Part shown: in pieces, positions 9,729-18,657 of the stretch
Layout: every line of letters starts with the position of its first letter
How positions within the stretch are numbered: the stretch's first letter is position 1
Source: Candidatus Woesearchaeota archaeon
GTDB taxonomy: Archaea > Nanobdellota > Nanobdellia > Woesearchaeales > ARS49
DNA length: 64,000 nucleotides
Assembly (NCBI GenBank): GCA_017609645.1
Contig: JAFCDQ010000003.1
Coordinates: forward strand, 1-64,000
Reading direction: 5' to 3'
Notes under the pieces: model-generated
Told to the model about the DNA's origin: nothing
Database searches by the model: none
What the model saw: only the letters and a program-made list of their open reading frames with translations
Made by a program: the position numbers and the translations under genes

Positions 9729-10352
9729 ATGGTATCAGTTATAATAAATAATCCCGAGTGGTTCTTAAGGATTGACATTATCTTTGCAGCTATAAGCATA
9801 TTAGTTTCACTTATAATATCTCTTGTTTCTTTAAGAACTTGGTTTGTTGTTAAGAGTTTGAGATATCTTGGTTTTGCTATTGCCTTTGCAGGATTAGGCT
9901 TTAGTTTCTTGACAAGGATGATTGCTAATCTCATTCCGGGACCTGAAACTTTATTTATTGGATATGGTCTGCATATTGGCTGTACAATCCTAGCATTACT
10001 TACATTATTCATAGTCGCAAATAAAATTGAAAATGCAAGAGTTGTTCTTTTGCTTTATTTGATTACCTTACCATTAATCTTTTTCAGTGATAGTTACTTC
10101 ATGAGCTTTTACATTACAACTACTTTGATTACAGCATTGCTTGCTTTGACTTATTTGCAGAATGCTTTGAGAGTTAAAGGTTTTAATGCAATTTGTGTGT
10201 TTTTAGCATTTTTGCTGCTGTTCCTTGCGCATCTGCAGTTTTTATTGTCAGGCTTCAGAGGTTTGAATATGTTTTTTATCAGCGCCAGTATAATTCAATT
10301 ATTGGCATTTTTAGTGTTCTTGTTCGCTATTATTAAGGTTTTGAGATCATGA
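9729..10352 (+). CDS. Polytopic membrane protein
   Basis: 207 residues with about six or seven hydrophobic segments (for example FAAISILVSLIISLVSL, GLHIGCTILALLTLFIV, VLLLYLITLPLIFF, FISASIIQLLAFLVFLFAII) separated by short basic loops. I recognise no transporter or enzyme signature. Its stop overlaps the start of a winged-helix gene by ATGA, so the two are translationally coupled. A membrane-sensor and regulator pair is possible. The layout resembles archaeal histidine-kinase-type 7TM input domains without the kinase. Confidence 0.7.
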   Translation: MVSVIINNPEWFLRIDIIFAAISILVSLIISLVSLRTWFVVKSLRYLGFAIAFAGLGFSFLTRMIANLIPGPETLFIGYGLHIGCTILALLTLFIVANKIENARVVLLLYLITLPLIFFSDSYFMSFYITTTLITALLALTYLQNALRVKGFNAICVFLAFLLLFLAHLQFLLSGFRGLNMFFISASIIQLLAFLVFLFAIIKVLRS

Positions 10353-10615
10353 GAAGAAATAAGCAGGATATTATTTTTGATATGTTAACAGCTGTTCAAA
10401 GTAAAGGTGGTTTTATTCTTCCAACTCATCTTCTTTACAAATCAAACTTATCTCATGCTAAGATGAAAGATTATCTTGATGAGTTGATGACTAAGAATGT
10501 TCTTATTTATATGACTGATAAAGGCAAGCAGAAGATTAAGATGACTGAGAAAGGATTTAAGTTCCTTCAATCTTTAAGAAAACTCAGAGAATTCACTGAA
10601 GCTTTTGGTATTTGA
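10349..10615 (+). CDS. Small winged-helix DNA-binding protein
   Basis: 88 residues matching the archaeal winged-helix type (HTH_45-like). It has a helical N-terminus (RRNKQDIIFDMLTAVQ), a helix-turn-helix (LLYKSNLSHAKMKDYLDELM), a wing (NVLIYMTDKGKQKIKMTEKG) and a final helix. It is coupled by ATGA to the upstream membrane protein, suggesting a shared regulatory function. It abuts the giant convergent gene with no gap. Confidence 0.8.
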   Translation: MRRNKQDIIFDMLTAVQSKGGFILPTHLLYKSNLSHAKMKDYLDELMTKNVLIYMTDKGKQKIKMTEKGFKFLQSLRKLREFTEAFGI

Positions 10616-13600
10616 TTATTTTTTCTTTTTGTGGACTATTTTATCTATGAATTTTAGGTCTTTTATGTCAAATTTGCTGAGATATTCTACTTGAGTTGTG
10701 CTTTTGATTAACGCACCCCACCCTGTTTGCGTTTCATAATAAAAATAGCCTCCTCCATAAGGAATTTTTTCAGAAAATAATAGTGTTTGTAAAATATTGC
10801 CAATATTTTTTTTATTTCTTCTAAAATGGTGTTTATAAAAAGATACATTTTTTATGTCTCGATATGCTAAGTATGATTTGAGTGCAGGGCGTAATAAAGA
10901 AAATGCTGGACGGATTTTTATTTTAAATTCTTTATTTTCTCTTTTATATTCTTTAAATTCTTTTGAGTTATAGTATTTGTTTGCTGTCTCTAATATAGCA
11001 AGTTCTCCAAAAAGTCCATATGTTTCCACTATCTTTCTTGGATTTAAACCCATTTCCGCTTTTTCCATTGCATCTTTCCATATTTTATCCCATCTTTTTG
11101 CAAGCGTTTCAATCTCTGAAGGAATGGTTGAGATTTCTATGCCTGGAGCTACAATTGATCTATATCCAGGGATATCTTCGTCCCTTAGTTTGCATTGATA
11201 TTTATCCTTCTGTTTGGTTAAAAGAGAAGTCACGCCAACTCTGCTAAATTTTTTTTCTTTACTTATTTTAGTCTTATTGTAAATATCTAATTTGGGGTCA
11301 TATACAAAAGTTGTATCTACGTCTTCTTCTTTTAAAATTTTTTTAAGCTCATCCTTTGAGATTAAATCTAATCCTTCTTCTGCAATTTTTTCAAGATCTT
11401 TGTCAGTTAAGAATCCTTCTTCTGAATCAAGACGGTCTTCTTTTTCTTCCTCAATTGTTTTTATTTGTTCCTCTCCGAACCCAAGCAATTCATAGGCTTT
11501 TTTTTGGATGTTTGCTAATTCTTCATCATTAATTTCAATTCCATTTATTTTGTTGTAAAAATGCCCTAGTTCAGATATAGGATATAGTTTTTGGTCGTTT
11601 AATTTGACTATTTTTCTGTCCCATTTCAGACATTTGTTTATTGTCTCTTTTGACATTTTAAAAATTTCAGTTAAATGTTTAATTTCCAAATAATCGTCAA
11701 GAATTTCTTCATCATCAAATTCGTCATGAGGATCTGCAGGCGAAATTAGATTGGCGACAAGTGTTGCTATTCCTTGCATTGTTGTTGAATCGTCTAAATC
11801 AAATTTATCTTCTTTTTTATTTAGTTCTTTCGTTAGTTTTTCTACATCAATATTTTCTTCATCTTTATGAGTTGGAATTATTGGGATTATTTTTGGTTTT
11901 TTCCCATATAAGCATTTTATTACCTTAGCAATTGATTCAAAGGCATATTGTGCGAGTTCATCTCGATTTTTTTCAGGGAGTTTTTGGATTGCTTCACTTT
12001 CTATTAATTTACGGCATGCTGCCCAACCAAAAAAATTTTTCTGCATTTCAGTAAAAGTATAAGGTCTTTCTTCAAGTTTAGGAGGTTCTAGTTCTTCTTC
12101 AATTATTTTTTTTCTTAAATTTTGGATTTGAATGAAGTGTTCTAATTTTCCTGGCAGAGGATATTCTGGGGCAATAAAATCAAGTTCTTTATCAACAATC
12201 TTAGTTTTTCTTGAGTCAACTTTTTTATTGAGAGAATTCATTTTTGGATCTTCTCCAAATACATAAAATAATATATCTCCTAAAGATTCAAAAGAATATC
12301 CTGTTTTATTTTTTCGCGTAGTTTTTCTGAGCAAGAGTTCATTTTCTAATTTATTGATTATTTTTTTGGTAATATGAGGAATCATTTCATTTATTTCTTT
12401 TTCTGAATAAACCCTTGCTTCAAGTGACGGAACTCTGAGGTTTTCCTTTTGGATTTTTTCTTTTAATTCTCTCATATTGCTAAATTTGTCTAGTCTTGCG
12501 CGGGGTGAAATAAAATCAAGTTCTTCGTCAATAGTAGGCGTATGAGTTTTTGTATATGGTTCTTTTAGTATTATAGGAAAGACAGAACGTTTTTTCCTCT
12601 TAGTTTTTGGTTTTGATTTGCATTCTTGGTTTATTCTGTCATCAAATAAGCTTTTTATTGTTTTAATAACAGAGTCTTTGGAAAGATAAACTAACTCATA
12701 TTTTTCTTTTTGCCCAAAGTATTCAAGTGCTCCTTCTTCTTCTAGTTTTTTAATTACCTCGGGATAAACATTCAAAATATTGCTTAGTTCGTTTCTAATA
12801 AAGTAATCTTTATTTTCTAATTCTGGTTGTTCAATAACTCCCTGAGCTATCTTTAATCTTAAATTCTTTATCATACGCAGATTTTCTAAGTTTCCTGGTA
12901 AATATGTTGGTTCACCCTCATATTTTATCTCAATAATTTCTATTTTTTTAGTTTCTTCTTGAACTATTTCAGAAATTTCTTCGGCTTGTTTTGGTTTAAC
13001 AGAACGAGTTCGTTTTTTTGTACCTGGTGTTTCGTATACAGGGAAGACAGTAAGTTTTTTCTCCTTAGTTTTTGGTTTTGTTTTTATTTCTTCAAGAATT
13101 ATTTCTTTTGCTTTTTTTGATGCATCTCTATATGCCCATTGCGCGAACTTGTAAGGCCATCTTTTAGCTAATTCTTTAATAGTGGTGTTTCCTAATGTGG
13201 CTACAATAACATCTAATCCAGAAAATTGATCTTTTAAGTCTTCGAATTTTAAAACTTCCAACTTTTGTGCTTGGGCAAGATCAGCACTTATGTTTACCTT
13301 AGCTCGGCGTTCATTTCGATAATTGCCTTTTACCAATTCCGCAAATTCTTTTACAAAATAGTTTTCTTTCAAATCTATGTTTTCTTCGTTTGCATATTTT
13401 TTAATTTCATCAACTAAGTTTCCAGTTAAAAGTTCAACTTCTTTTTCATAACTTCTTTCTTTTTCTTCGTTAGGTTTTTCTTCAATTATTTCTTTCTTAG
13501 TTTTTGGTTTTTCTGGTTTCTTTTTTCTAGTCTTAGGTTTTTCTTTTAAAAATTCATCTTCAATAATTCCTAAAATATCTCCTGATTTTATTTGTTCAAG

Positions 13601-15535
13601 AATTTCTTTTTTAGCATTATTTGATGCATCTCTATATGCTAAGTTTGCTAAGGTATAGGGTAATTTTTCTTTTAGTTCTTTTCTTATTTTTGTTCCTAGA
13701 CGAAAGATAATAAAATCTAGTCCAGAGATTCTTGATTTTGCATCTTCAAATTTAACATTTGCTTTTTGTAAAGCAGTATATAATCGGGGATAAGCCGTGT
13801 TTCCATCTTTGAATTCTTGTTTTACTTTTGGAGTTAATTCTTTTAACATATATTTTCTTTTCAAGCTTATATTATTTTCATTTGAATATTCTAATATTCT
13901 GTCAATTAAATCATCTGTCACAGTTTCTACTTCTTTTTCATAATCTCTATCAAGTTTTTCTTCTTTATCAATAAGTTCTTCAACAGCGTCTAATTCATCT
14001 GCTTCAATTTGTTCAAGAATTATTTCTTTTGCTTTGCCAGAAATTTCTTCATATGCGTCTTCAGCATTTGCAAATGGAATCTTTTCCCTAGTTATTAATT
14101 TTTCATAATTTTCTTTTATTTTATCTTCAAAATAAAGTAAAATAAAGTCAAGTGAAGATAAACGTTCTAAGTCCAACTTACCTGCTTGAATAAGACCTTT
14201 TGTTTCTGCTTTGACTGAGAGTGCATAGCATTTATTAAAAGCTTGGTTACTATCATTTTCAAAATCTGGCGTTAGAAAATCAATAATCTCTGATAAATTA
14301 TATGATACATCTAAGTCTATTTCTCTTTCTCCTGCAAAATTCTTGACTCTTCGGACTAAATCATTTGTTAAGTCTGTCAGATAATCTTTTGGTTTTCTTC
14401 CTGGTTTTTTCTTTGGTTTTTTCTTAAGCAGTTTTGGCTGCCCTTTTGAAGGTATTATTTCTGGTTCTTGATGATATAAACTTTTTACTAGTTCGGCTAA
14501 TGATTCATAAGAATAATAGATATATTTAGTATGAACTTGTTCTTTTGAGAGTTTGATTGCTCCTTGTTTTCTTAATTGTCTGAATAATTTTTTATTTATT
14601 CCTAACAGCTCTTCTATTCCCTTTTGTTGGTAGGATCTTTGTTCTATTTCAGGAGGTTCTAGTTCATTTTCAATTATTTTTTCTCTTAGCTCTCTAACTC
14701 CTTTGTTAGTTTCTAAGGCTCCTGGCAGAAGAAATTCTGATTTTGATTTTATTGTTGGTTCTTGTTGATATAATCCTTTTATTAAATCTATTAATGATTC
14801 TGGCGTAAATAATTTATTTTTAGCATGCGGTTGTTTATCTGCTAATTTAAGACCTCCTTCTTTTACAATTTTCTTGAAAAATTCCTGATCCAGTCCTAAA
14901 AGTTTTTCTATTTCAAATTTTTGGTAGGCTCTTTGTTCTATTTCAGGAGGTTCTAATTCATTTTCAATTATTTTTTTTCTTAATCGTCTAATCCCTTTAG
15001 CATTTTCTAAATCTCCTGGAAGAAAATGTTTTGATTTTATTGTTGGTTCTTGTTGATATAACCCTTTTATTAAATCTGCTACCGATTCAGGTGTATACAA
15101 TCTCCATCTGGGATTTGGTTGACTCTTAGCCAATTTGAGAACTCCTGCATTTACAAAGTCTTCTAATAAATCGCCAGTTAGTTTTGCTAGTTGTACTATT
15201 TCAAATCTTTGATAGGATCTTTGTTCAATTTCAGGCACAGGGATTGAGTCTTTTATTATTTTTTTTCTTAGTCTCATCACTCCTTTATGATTTTCTAGAA
15301 CTTTTGGCAAGAAGTATTGCCTTTGCAGTGCATCAATTATTGTTGGCTCTTTACCGCATAGACATTTTATTAAATATGCAAAAGATTCGTAAGAATATAA
15401 TGTATCATTGCTTATTTGTTTGCTTTTTTTAAGTACTCCTTCTTTAACTAATTGTTTAAACCCTTCTCTTGAGATATCTCCTATTATTTCTCTGATTTCT
15501 GAAGGTAAATAATCTCTTTTTTCTATTTCTGGCAA
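10616..15535 (-). CDS. Giant modular repeat protein, C-terminal portion
   Basis: 1,639 codons from a TTG used by the track. The frame is open and coding back to 15667: the upstream codons read SEFLLPGNLEN...RLRKDL, the front half of the first repeat module, so the TTG is not the true start. Domain order is four HTH-like modules of about 90 residues (pattern LPG-LEN-G--RLRKKI--N-L-PPEIEQRSYQ-FEI--LLG followed by ESL--LIKGLYQQEPTI), then three roughly 125-residue domains with an SGLDFI/SGLDVI core, three further HTH-like modules, an acidic helical stretch and a unique C-terminal domain. Basic KPKTKKK linkers separate the parts. I know no named family. It was probably one gene with the 921-codon ORF upstream. 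Confidence 0.75.
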   Translation of the reverse strand: MPEIEKRDYLPSEIREIIGDISREGFKQLVKEGVLKKSKQISNDTLYSYESFAYLIKCLCGKEPTIIDALQRQYFLPKVLENHKGVMRLRKKIIKDSIPVPEIEQRSYQRFEIVQLAKLTGDLLEDFVNAGVLKLAKSQPNPRWRLYTPESVADLIKGLYQQEPTIKSKHFLPGDLENAKGIRRLRKKIIENELEPPEIEQRAYQKFEIEKLLGLDQEFFKKIVKEGGLKLADKQPHAKNKLFTPESLIDLIKGLYQQEPTIKSKSEFLLPGALETNKGVRELREKIIENELEPPEIEQRSYQQKGIEELLGINKKLFRQLRKQGAIKLSKEQVHTKYIYYSYESLAELVKSLYHQEPEIIPSKGQPKLLKKKPKKKPGRKPKDYLTDLTNDLVRRVKNFAGEREIDLDVSYNLSEIIDFLTPDFENDSNQAFNKCYALSVKAETKGLIQAGKLDLERLSSLDFILLYFEDKIKENYEKLITREKIPFANAEDAYEEISGKAKEIILEQIEADELDAVEELIDKEEKLDRDYEKEVETVTDDLIDRILEYSNENNISLKRKYMLKELTPKVKQEFKDGNTAYPRLYTALQKANVKFEDAKSRISGLDFIIFRLGTKIRKELKEKLPYTLANLAYRDASNNAKKEILEQIKSGDILGIIEDEFLKEKPKTRKKKPEKPKTKKEIIEEKPNEEKERSYEKEVELLTGNLVDEIKKYANEENIDLKENYFVKEFAELVKGNYRNERRAKVNISADLAQAQKLEVLKFEDLKDQFSGLDVIVATLGNTTIKELAKRWPYKFAQWAYRDASKKAKEIILEEIKTKPKTKEKKLTVFPVYETPGTKKRTRSVKPKQAEEISEIVQEETKKIEIIEIKYEGEPTYLPGNLENLRMIKNLRLKIAQGVIEQPELENKDYFIRNELSNILNVYPEVIKKLEEEGALEYFGQKEKYELVYLSKDSVIKTIKSLFDDRINQECKSKPKTKRKKRSVFPIILKEPYTKTHTPTIDEELDFISPRARLDKFSNMRELKEKIQKENLRVPSLEARVYSEKEINEMIPHITKKIINKLENELLLRKTTRKNKTGYSFESLGDILFYVFGEDPKMNSLNKKVDSRKTKIVDKELDFIAPEYPLPGKLEHFIQIQNLRKKIIEEELEPPKLEERPYTFTEMQKNFFGWAACRKLIESEAIQKLPEKNRDELAQYAFESIAKVIKCLYGKKPKIIPIIPTHKDEENIDVEKLTKELNKKEDKFDLDDSTTMQGIATLVANLISPADPHDEFDDEEILDDYLEIKHLTEIFKMSKETINKCLKWDRKIVKLNDQKLYPISELGHFYNKINGIEINDEELANIQKKAYELLGFGEEQIKTIEEEKEDRLDSEEGFLTDKDLEKIAEEGLDLISKDELKKILKEEDVDTTFVYDPKLDIYNKTKISKEKKFSRVGVTSLLTKQKDKYQCKLRDEDIPGYRSIVAPGIEISTIPSEIETLAKRWDKIWKDAMEKAEMGLNPRKIVETYGLFGELAILETANKYYNSKEFKEYKRENKEFKIKIRPAFSLLRPALKSYLAYRDIKNVSFYKHHFRRNKKNIGNILQTLLFSEKIPYGGGYFYYETQTGWGALIKSTTQVEYLSKFDIKDLKFIDKIVHKKKK

Positions 15536-15663
15536 ATCTATAGGATTTTCACTTAAGTCTTTTCTTAATCTTATTATTCCTTCATAGTTTTCTAAGTTTC
15601 CAGGCAGAAGAAATTCTGATTTAACATCTTCATCTACTAAAACATCAATACTAGAAATAGTTT

Positions 15664-15718
15664 TCAGGGGGGCTGGTCACCTTCTTTCTGGCTGGCTGCT
15701 TCGCCTGCAGATCTGAAG
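15664..15718 (-). other. GC-rich patch with C6 run at the frame break
   Basis: About 32 of 52 bases (15667-15718) are G or C, in a region otherwise near 30 percent. On the coding strand it ends CAG CCC CCC TGA. Reading one base back, or adding one C, gives CCC CTG AAA ACT ATT and runs straight into the downstream repeat protein. It may be a decayed point, slippage tract, short insertion or sequencing error. Confidence 0.7.
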
Positions 15719-18429
15719 TTAATTGATTTATTATAATTTAAATCATGAAATATTTCGACCAGGTCGTCTTTTTTGATGTAAAATGAAGTTCTCTCTTCGG
15801 TCGTAAATGATAAATTCTTATTAAATATTTGACCTACCTCGTTTCTCACTGTTTTTTCATCTTTGCCTGTCATCTCTAGTAATTTCTGCAAGGATATACG
15901 AACATAATCATACTTTTCTACGTCAACCTTCAAATATTTTATTATATCTTTATGTAAAAGATATGTCTTTTGTTCGTTATTGAATGCACGTTTTTCTTCT
16001 GGGAAAGAGCTTATTTTTTTTGAAAGAGAGTTCTTAGAAATGCCTTTTTTTGTTGCTAAAAATCCTTCATTAAATGAAACATAATCGCAGATTATTTCAC
16101 AAGGCTTGTTTAATTCTTCTGCTATTTTTTTACCTGCTCTTCTCGCTATTACTTTGTAAGCTTTTCTTAATGATTTATAGGGTATTTTTCCTTTACCATC
16201 AAGTTGAACTATTCCTTGTTCAGTATAATATTCTTTTACTCCTTCTGCTACGCTTAACAGTGCTACTGCAAATCCAGGAATTCTTGTATCTACATCATCA
16301 AATTTCACTGTTCCAAATACATCGTGTGATTTTACTTCATCGTATATTTCTCTATATGTTTCACCTGATATGCCTGTAGCTTCATTTATAGAATATTCTG
16401 TTTCTAGTTCCACCATTCTTTCTTTTGCAAAAGATTTGACGTCTCTTATCAACTCATCAACTAAAGTTTCCAAATATTCTTTTGGTTTTTCAGGTTCTTC
16501 TTCTTTTATTTCAGGTTTTGGTTTTTCAATCTCTTGTTCTACAACAATTTCTTCTTCTATGAGTTCTTTTATCTCAACACCTTCAACAATTTTTCTTTTT
16601 GCTTCCTTGGATACTTCTTCATAAGTAGCATCTAAAGAATGGAATGGGTATTCTTTGTCTAAACCTACTATCTTTTGATCTCTATGGGCCTTTCTGACAT
16701 CGTTTTTTGAATTAAATATGATAAAATCAAGACCAGATATCTGAGTTGCTTCTAGTTTAAATTCAACCGCTCCATTAAAACCATTACGTTCTGCTGCTTT
16801 GTATAGTGCTTCATAAGCTTTGCTATAATCTCCATAGTCTGATTTAACAAATTCCGCTAAGTCCTCTATATGATATTCTTTTTTAAGATTTATTTTTCTT
16901 TCTTCTGCAAAAGTATTGATTTTTTGAGCAAAGTTGTTAGATAATTTATCAATGAGTTCTGCTTCATCTGCTTTTATCTTTTTAAGTCTCGCTGTTTGGT
17001 CTATCTTGAGTCTTGTTGTTTTCTTCTTTTCTTTTGTTTTTCTTGGAGTTTTGATTTCTTCTGTTTCAATTTTCTCTTCAATTTCAGTTTCTTCTATTTC
17101 TTCTTCATCTTTTCCAAGAATTCTTTCTCTTGCTTTTGTGGATGTAACTTCATATAGTTGTTTTGCTGAAAAAAATGGTTTTACTCTGCCGCTTTTAACA
17201 ATGTCTTGTTTTGTATAGGATGTTTTGGTTTCTTGTCCTAAATAATAACTTATGAAATCTAAACCAGAAATCTTCGAATCTGCGTTTTCAAATTTAAATT
17301 CTCCGACTTTTTTTGCAGCGCTTAAACCACCGTATACCCTCGCATAAGCCAATGCATTAGTATCATAATCATCTCTGATTAATACTGCTGCTTCGTTTAT
17401 TGTATATTGTTCTTCAAAGTCTATTCCTTTTTCTTCTGCAAATTCGTTGATTCTTTTAACTAAATTATCTGTTAATTCTTCAATTTGTTCTTCTTTTTTA
17501 GATTTTGGTTTGTCTTCTGTTTCTTTTTCAATTTTTTCTTTAATTTCTGTTGGCGTAAATACAATTTCACCTGCTTCAATTCTTTCTTTTAGTATTTCTT
17601 TTGCTTTTGTTGATACTGCTTTGCATAATTGTTTAGGATTATTGAACGGTTTTTGAAGTGCAAGTTCAGTATAATTTTTGTCTTTGTATTCTTTTTTGGC
17701 TTTCATCGATAAAGAATAAATCACTACATCAAGACCTGATATTTTAGTTTTATCTGAGCCTTCAAACTTCACGTCTTTTATACTGTTATTTTTAATAGCT
17801 AAATATAATGAATTGTGTGCTTGATTAGTTGGATCTTTAGACTTTTTATAATCAAGTCTCCTGAATTTTGCAGCTTCTTTTATCAGATAAGTTTCATTAA
17901 AATCTACTCCTCTTTCTTCTGCAAATTCTATTGCTTTATCGACGAATTCATTAGTTAACTTTTCTATTTGTTCTTCATATGCTTTTGGTAAAGTCGTTTC
18001 TTCTTTTGTCTTTTCTTCTTTTATTTTCTTTTCCAAATCTTTTTTCTTTGTTTCTATCTTTTTTGAATCTTCTTTCTTCACAGCAACTTTCTTTTCTGGA
18101 ACAATGTCAGCAGAAATAGATGTTCTTCTTTTTGGACGTTCTAATGGGGCATAATAGCTTAAATTTTTTATTAATTCTTTTAAAGAATCTCTGACGATTG
18201 TAAAAACTCCTTTGTTGTAAGTTCTTTCTATTAGTCCTTTATCATAAAGAACCTGCATTTCTGTCTTTGCTTCATCTTTACTTATCCCTAACAATTTTGT
18301 CATATCTTCTTCTGAAATCATTGCATGAGTGCATAAAACCCCGTTAGAAATTCCAAATGCTTCTAATGCATCTTTATGTATAATGAATTCACTATTCTCT
18401 TCGTTAAATATATAGTGTTCTGGAGACAA
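15664..18429 (-). CDS. Giant modular repeat protein, N-terminal portion
   Basis: 921 codons from a TTG in the track. The frame stays open to 18570 and encodes a further HTH-like module (ALISEAELLTSSKLEVEDFD), yet no ATG or GTG exists in that extension. Order is HTH-like modules (MISEEDMTKLLGISKDEAKTE), four copies of a roughly 125-residue domain (LTDNLVKRINEFAEEKGIDFEE opening, ISGLDF core, STKAKEIL closing helix) separated by Lys/Glu linkers, then a C-terminal HTH-like pair. The same domain recurs three times in the downstream ORF. The last 16 residues (RSAGEAASQKEGDQPP) are encoded by an atypical GC-rich patch ending in CCCCCC-TGA. A one-base frame change there joins both ORFs. Confidence 0.75.
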   Translation of the reverse strand: MSPEHYIFNEENSEFIIHKDALEAFGISNGVLCTHAMISEEDMTKLLGISKDEAKTEMQVLYDKGLIERTYNKGVFTIVRDSLKELIKNLSYYAPLERPKRRTSISADIVPEKKVAVKKEDSKKIETKKKDLEKKIKEEKTKEETTLPKAYEEQIEKLTNEFVDKAIEFAEERGVDFNETYLIKEAAKFRRLDYKKSKDPTNQAHNSLYLAIKNNSIKDVKFEGSDKTKISGLDVVIYSLSMKAKKEYKDKNYTELALQKPFNNPKQLCKAVSTKAKEILKERIEAGEIVFTPTEIKEKIEKETEDKPKSKKEEQIEELTDNLVKRINEFAEEKGIDFEEQYTINEAAVLIRDDYDTNALAYARVYGGLSAAKKVGEFKFENADSKISGLDFISYYLGQETKTSYTKQDIVKSGRVKPFFSAKQLYEVTSTKARERILGKDEEEIEETEIEEKIETEEIKTPRKTKEKKKTTRLKIDQTARLKKIKADEAELIDKLSNNFAQKINTFAEERKINLKKEYHIEDLAEFVKSDYGDYSKAYEALYKAAERNGFNGAVEFKLEATQISGLDFIIFNSKNDVRKAHRDQKIVGLDKEYPFHSLDATYEEVSKEAKRKIVEGVEIKELIEEEIVVEQEIEKPKPEIKEEEPEKPKEYLETLVDELIRDVKSFAKERMVELETEYSINEATGISGETYREIYDEVKSHDVFGTVKFDDVDTRIPGFAVALLSVAEGVKEYYTEQGIVQLDGKGKIPYKSLRKAYKVIARRAGKKIAEELNKPCEIICDYVSFNEGFLATKKGISKNSLSKKISSFPEEKRAFNNEQKTYLLHKDIIKYLKVDVEKYDYVRISLQKLLEMTGKDEKTVRNEVGQIFNKNLSFTTEERTSFYIKKDDLVEIFHDLNYNKSINFRSAGEAASQKEGDQPP

Positions 18430-18657
18430 GGAATCTATTTTTTTATCAAAATCTTCTACTTCAAGTTTTGAGCTTGTTAATAATTCTGCTTCAGAAATAA
18501 GTGCAAATTCACATAATTCATCAATACTCTGTTCCCTAGATTTTGTTTTTATACTTACGATGCCCCCACCCTATTCACGCTCTAATTATAAAATCAGGTA
18601 GAAGTATTTCCTTTATAAAGGTTCTCATATCGAGAAATATCTTCTGAAAAATATAGT

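Noticed and set aside
9659-10012. 117-codon minus-strand ORF over the membrane protein
   Set aside because: The plus-strand frame encodes clear transmembrane helices and is coupled by ATGA to a winged-helix gene.
15700-15712. agatctgcag, adjacent BglII and PstI sites, as vector contamination
   Set aside because: It remains in frame with the giant gene and no other vector-like sequence flanks it. Kept only as part of the GC-rich patch finding.
16370-17656. Several Ser/Phe-rich plus-strand ORFs opposite the giant gene
   Set aside because: Complement of Lys/Glu/Ser-rich coding sequence; no ribosome sites.
10616-18570. CRISPR-like or satellite repeats in the giant gene
   Set aside because: The repetition is at protein level with long diverged units; no short identical repeats with uniform spacers.
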